DNA from: an uncultured Planktomarina sp.
Lineage (GTDB): Bacteria > Pseudomonadota > Alphaproteobacteria > Rhodobacterales > Rhodobacteraceae
NCBI GenBank assembly: GCA_943788425.1
Contig: CALSQF010000006.1
Span: 310,001-374,000 of the forward strand
Length of the DNA stretch: 64,000 nt
Direction of reading: 5' to 3'
Notes under the pieces: model-generated
Told to the model about the DNA's origin: nothing
The model's input: the letters and a program-made list of their open reading frames with translations, nothing else
Databases searched by the model: none
Position numbers and translations under genes: made by a program
Part shown: positions 60,366 through 64,000 of the stretch, one piece after another
Numbering within the stretch: the stretch's first letter is position 1
How the letters are laid out: every line of letters begins with the position of its first letter

Positions 60366-61952
60366 TCAGTGCCTAAAGTGTCTCATGCCAGTGAAGACCA
60401 TGGCCAGACCCGCTGCATCTGCGGCGGCGATAACCTCGCCGTCGCGCATCGAGCCGCCTGGTTGGATCAGCGCCGTGGCGCCGGCCTCAAAGGCTGTGAT
60501 TAACCCATCTGCGAAGGGAAAGAAAGCATCGGAGGCGACCACGGAGCCTTGTGTCAAAGGCGCCTCAAGCCCAAGAACCTCCGCCATATCCTGCGCTTTG
60601 CGCGCGGCGATGCGTGTGCTGTCGACCCGGCTCATTTGCCCGGCGCCGATGCCAACAGTTGCACCGTCTTTGACATAAACTATGGCGTTGGATTTGACAT
60701 GTTTCGCCACTTTCCAAGCAAAAAGTAGATCTTGCAATTCGAGCGCTGTTGGCGCGCGTTTGGTCACAACTTTCAAATCGCTTGGCAAAATTTGGCCCGT
60801 ATCCTTGTCCTGCACCAGATAGCCGCCAGAGACCTGGCGGATGGTTTGGCTGGCGGCGGTGACATCTGGCAAAGCGCCCATGGTCAATAATCGCAGGTTC
60901 TTTTTCTGGGCAAAAATCTGTTTGGCCTCTTCGTCCGCATTGGGTGCAATCACAACTTCGGTGAAGATTTTACAAATTTCAGCGGCCGTTGGACCATCCA
61001 AAGTTTGGTTAAGCGCGATGATGCCGCCAAATGCACTGGTTTGATCGCATTGGAAGGCGGCTTGATAAGCTTTCACAAGGCTGGCAGCTTGGCTGACCCC
61101 GCAGGGGTTGGCGTGTTTAACGATCACACAAGCTGGACCGTTTTTTGGATCAAATTCGGCGACTAACTCCACTGCTGCATCGGTGTCATTGATATTATTG
61201 TAGGAGAGTTCCTTGCCCTGATGTTGCACCGCAGTGGCGACTCCGGGGCGTGCTTGCCCGTCGGTGTAAAAGGCTGCGGATTGATGGGGGTTTTCGCCGT
61301 AACGCAGCGTTTGCGCCAATGTGCCCGCAGCAGCTTTCCGCCGGGGGGTGGCATCCAACGTCTTGGCGAGCCAATTTGAAACAGCGGTATCATAGGCCGC
61401 CGTGCGGGCATAGGCATTGAGCGCGAGTTTTTGGCGAAAGCCATACCCGGTCGCCCCATCATTCTCATCTAATTCTTGCAGCAGCGCGTCATAGTCTTCG
61501 GTATCGGTGACCACGGATACAAACCCATGGTTTTTTGCAGCTGCCCGGATCATCGCAGGACCGCCAATGTCAATATTTTCAATCGCCGTGTTATAATCTG
61601 CGCCTTTGGCAACGGTGGCCTCAAAGGGGTAAAGATTGACAACCAGAAGGTCGATCCCTGCGATCCCATGCTTTCGCATTGCAGCCAGGTGCTCAGGATT
61701 GTCCCGCAGGGCCAGTAGCCCGCCATGCACATTTGGATGCAGGGTCTTAACCCGCCCATCCATCATCTCCGGGAACCCGGTCACATCGGCCACGTCCGTC
61801 ACAGGCAATCCCGCATCGCGCAAGGCTTTTGCTGAACCGCCGGTTGACAGCAGTTCCACCCCCCCATCCGCAAGCGCCTGACCGAGTTCGAGCAGCCCAG
61901 TTTTGTCTGATACGGAGATTAACGCGCGTTTGAGGTCTACAAGCTGTGTCAT
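60366..61952 (-). CDS. purH: Bifunctional AICAR formyltransferase / IMP cyclohydrolase
   Basis: This 528-residue enzyme has an N-terminal IMP cyclohydrolase domain ([44 protein letters not shown] as parts). The C-terminal formyltransferase domain includes KHANPCGVS, with the catalytic Lys-His, and [11 protein letters not shown]. It performs the last two steps of IMP synthesis in the cytosol. It is in the leftward heparinase-purH-lspA gene set, a common Rhodobacteraceae order. Confidence 0.97.
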   Translation of the reverse strand: MTQLVDLKRALISVSDKTGLLELGQALADGGVELLSTGGSAKALRDAGLPVTDVADVTGFPEMMDGRVKTLHPNVHGGLLALRDNPEHLAAMRKHGIAGIDLLVVNLYPFEATVAKGADYNTAIENIDIGGPAMIRAAAKNHGFVSVVTDTEDYDALLQELDENDGATGYGFRQKLALNAYARTAAYDTAVSNWLAKTLDATPRRKAAAGTLAQTLRYGENPHQSAAFYTDGQARPGVATAVQHQGKELSYNNINDTDAAVELVAEFDPKNGPACVIVKHANPCGVSQAASLVKAYQAAFQCDQTSAFGGIIALNQTLDGPTAAEICKIFTEVVIAPNADEEAKQIFAQKKNLRLLTMGALPDVTAASQTIRQVSGGYLVQDKDTGQILPSDLKVVTKRAPTALELQDLLFAWKVAKHVKSNAIVYVKDGATVGIGAGQMSRVDSTRIAARKAQDMAEVLGLEAPLTQGSVVASDAFFPFADGLITAFEAGATALIQPGGSMRDGEVIAAADAAGLAMVFTGMRHFRH

Positions 61953-61993
61953 TGGTTATCCTACGAATGTGCCACGCCCGACCGCCTGGCTTC

Positions 61994-63697
61994 TTAGGAG
62001 GCCTTTTGAGGGTTTTCGCTGGCTTTGGCCAGTGACCAACGGACGCGGGTGGTGATTTCTTTGATCATACCGTTCAAAACAATCTGCTTTGACGGGCGCG
62101 GGAATTGGCGGCCATCCTCAAAATAGACACTGTCATCCAAGGTCAATTCAATGCCTGGCTGACAGCGAAAGACCCAAATTTCACCCGTTGCAAGAGTTAG
62201 GGAAATCGAATCTGAACCAGCGTCGAGATTTGGCGTCACCTCTGGGTGCAGATGAAAGCGAATAAAAAACCGCAGCGGCGTGTCTGATTTAGCCTGCGCC
62301 GCTTGCAAAAGCTGCACGTCGCTCTCATCTGGAGCGTAAAGCTCATCCTCGCCCACAAGCCCCTTGCTGTCGACCGGCAGATCAAGCGTGCGCGCATGGA
62401 TCAACCCGTGGCTTTTTTGATAGCCATTGTGGTTCATCTGTAACCTTACCCCATCCACGGCTCGGGTTTTTTTCACCATCACGAGGTGGGGTGTTTCGGC
62501 AAAGGGGCGGTCAGCATTGCGTTTTGGTGGGCCAAAGCTGGAGGAAGACAGCCCGTCAATCGCCAATGTTGCATGGGAGGCGGTGGTGCGGCCGGCTTGG
62601 TGCCAATCTTTGCCAAATCGCAGGCCTGATCCACAGTTTACGATGACGCGCGTGCGCCCGACTGAGAGCTCAAAGGCGCAGGTGGATGCGTGGCTGGTAA
62701 AGCGCTCCTGGCCGAGAGGCGGGGCGGCGGCATCGGCGATCACGGCCGTCGCACCGGATGAGAGGCGGGCAAATCCCATCGCCGAATCCTGTAGAGTGCT
62801 GGCGCGGATTCCCGAGATGGCGAGTGCTTGATCCAAGACATATTCGCTGCCTTGGCCACCTCCGTGAAAACGCGCTAAAGTGCCGTCACCATGACGCAGT
62901 CCGCGCAGCACCGGTGCGACCCGTGCAAGGCAGCTCGTCAACGCCTCCGGAATGGGCGCATGCGTCAATTCGAGTGATTGTTTGACCCAAGTCAGCACAC
63001 TGAAAATATCTAAAAGTTCTTCAGGATTGCGTGAGGCAATCGTGCCATGAACATCTATCTGGTCTTGGCACTCCTTAACCAAGGCCATCAGCGCGGCGGG
63101 CTGGTGGCTTTGCATCCCAGCCAAAGATTGTGCCGCACAGATTAGCCCGGCCAGGGCTTCGAATCGCCCGCGTCCGGGGGGCAGGTGCCGCCAAGATGTA
63201 CTCAGTAAACTGGTTTGCAGGGCCATAGACCGCAAAACCTTATCGTGCTGGTTTTGCGACAGGCCGTGCAGCAAAAAGGTTGAATGGTTGATCCAACGGT
63301 TCAAACGTCGACCGGTGACCTCTGCGCTCCAGCCGGGCCCAAGCCCCATGCCAAATCCATCAATCCAATCCAAAACCCAGGCCTGAGCTGTGCACTTGGC
63401 GCGAGCATCGCCATAGGTGGCCAAGTCATCGAGCCATCGAAACCCATGCAGTTCAGCGGCAAAAAGAGTGGAGGGCGGTTTGTGATTCCATATTGAATTC
63501 TCGCCAATGTCCATCACATGGCCGGTGAACACAATTTTTCCTGAGAGAATCAGCGATCCGCGATCAAAATCGCCCGTTGTCCAAGGCTCGGGCGTCGCGA
63601 TCAAACCCACTTTCGGCTTAGACCAGACCGCCAAGCGCAACAGCCAGCGATATCGGAGTTGCATTAGCCAAGACAGTTGATGAGAATATTGGGTCAC
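61994..63697 (-). CDS. Heparinase II/III family protein
   Basis: This 567-residue protein has a helical toroid N-terminal region (around HGFRWLDDLATYGDARAKCTAQAWVLDWID) and a C-terminal beta-sandwich with the heparinase II/III signature GFARLSSGATAVIADA and ASTCAFELSVGRTRVIVNCGS. Related enzymes cleave acidic polysaccharides, but the version between rsmB and purH in Rhodobacteraceae has no tested substrate. No signal peptide is apparent at the chosen start, although the first 30 residues are moderately hydrophobic and basic. It lies 41 bp before purH. Confidence 0.85.
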   Translation of the reverse strand: MTQYSHQLSWLMQLRYRWLLRLAVWSKPKVGLIATPEPWTTGDFDRGSLILSGKIVFTGHVMDIGENSIWNHKPPSTLFAAELHGFRWLDDLATYGDARAKCTAQAWVLDWIDGFGMGLGPGWSAEVTGRRLNRWINHSTFLLHGLSQNQHDKVLRSMALQTSLLSTSWRHLPPGRGRFEALAGLICAAQSLAGMQSHQPAALMALVKECQDQIDVHGTIASRNPEELLDIFSVLTWVKQSLELTHAPIPEALTSCLARVAPVLRGLRHGDGTLARFHGGGQGSEYVLDQALAISGIRASTLQDSAMGFARLSSGATAVIADAAAPPLGQERFTSHASTCAFELSVGRTRVIVNCGSGLRFGKDWHQAGRTTASHATLAIDGLSSSSFGPPKRNADRPFAETPHLVMVKKTRAVDGVRLQMNHNGYQKSHGLIHARTLDLPVDSKGLVGEDELYAPDESDVQLLQAAQAKSDTPLRFFIRFHLHPEVTPNLDAGSDSISLTLATGEIWVFRCQPGIELTLDDSVYFEDGRQFPRPSKQIVLNGMIKEITTRVRWSLAKASENPQKAS

Positions 63698-63775
63698 AGG
63701 CTCAGGCGATCCTAAAAATTGAGTGTTTCGAGGTTTTTATACGTCGAACACCTTACCCTGTCACCCTGCTAAATA

Positions 63776-64000
63776 TCACCCGTGTCGGTTCATTCGGATG
63801 AGATAAAACCCATCCATTCCACCAAGCTCGGACCAATAATCTGGGCGCAAGCGAAAACCACCCTCTTGGGTGCGCCAAGCTGGATCCATACCCTGAGGCA
63901 AACCCGTATCCGCGGTGAAATCTTTATGTTCGCGTAAGAAATTCTCTGCCTGCACTTCTCCCTCATCTGGAATCAAAGAGCAGGTGCAAAACACCAGCTT
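63776..64000 (-). CDS. rsmB: 16S rRNA m5C967 methyltransferase RsmB, C-terminal part (5' end outside window)
   Basis: The frame is open to the window edge. The visible 74 codons contain VFCTCSLIPDEGEVQ, the catalytic-Cys motif of RNA m5C methyltransferases, and the C-terminal strand region LRPDYWSELGGMDGFYLIRM. Position beside the heparinase-like gene and purH fits rsmB (also called sun). The N-terminal NusB-like RNA-binding domain and SAM-binding motifs lie outside the window. Confidence 0.85.
   Translation of the reverse strand, partial: KLVFCTCSLIPDEGEVQAENFLREHKDFTADTGLPQGMDPAWRTQEGGFRLRPDYWSELGGMDGFYLIRMNRHG

Noticed and set aside
1-64000. CRISPR arrays, complete insertion sequences, prophage or toxin-antitoxin genes
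   Set aside because: None could be recognised on either strand; only the integrase fragment indicates past mobile DNA.

Overview
This 64 kb window comes from the chromosome of an alphaproteobacterium of the family Rhodobacteraceae, most likely a marine Roseobacter-group organism. The evidence is family-level recognition of many proteins and several gene orders typical of that group: rpoE-chrR divergent from a five-gene FAD-oxidoreductase/DUF1365/MFS/DUF3833/SDR operon; ffh-chorismate mutase-rpsP-rimM-trmD-rplS-rpmE; leuS-lptE-holA; heparinase-purH-lspA-M16-M16-mutL-rmuC; mipZ; and small beta-barrel porins ending in Phe. No species is claimed. I found no rRNA, tRNA, CRISPR array or complete insertion sequence.

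Layout. 1-510: end of a sugar ABC transporter ATPase. 619-4741: remnant of the homoprotocatechuate (4-hydroxyphenylacetate) pathway, with hpaR and a dead hpaB on one strand and hpaF, an FAH-family gene and hpaH on the other. 4868-12077: response regulator, ribA with an L,D-transpeptidase-fold gene, yggS, a porin, a flavoprotein, a GST and holA. 12074-15089: lptE and leuS. 15269-16655: a wrecked porin gene fused to a tyrosine-recombinase fragment. 16864-21985: acyl-CoA/SDR/GST-type catabolic genes ending in a gntR pseudogene. 21986-22580: AT-rich gene-free DNA holding a possible small RNA. 22581-26167: kynU-pobA and a sugar kinase. 26164-39819: mipZ and housekeeping translation/RNA genes (rpmE, rplS, trmD, rimM, an unlisted 48-residue small membrane protein, rpsP, ffh, pnp, rpsO), interspersed with glcD-like, rluA-like, aldehyde dehydrogenase and DMT transporter genes. 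39965-48929: a haloacetate-dehalogenase-like hydrolase with DUF1643, a decayed pentapeptide-repeat gene, an orphan formate dehydrogenase alpha subunit, and a phosphatase-GST-saccharopine dehydrogenase operon. 48195-54194: the singlet-oxygen-type sigma/anti-sigma locus. 54189-64000: rmuC, mutL, two M16 proteins, lspA, purH, heparinase-like protein and the end of rsmB.

The most striking features are signs of gene decay. hpaB is full length but has two in-frame TGA codons. A gntR regulator carries three separate lesions. A porin has lost its front to an integrase fragment. A pentapeptide-repeat membrane protein is broken in several places. Other points worth attention are a double overlapping palindrome between pobA and the sugar kinase, a good sigma-E-type promoter before rpoE, and a small protein gene translationally coupled to rimM.
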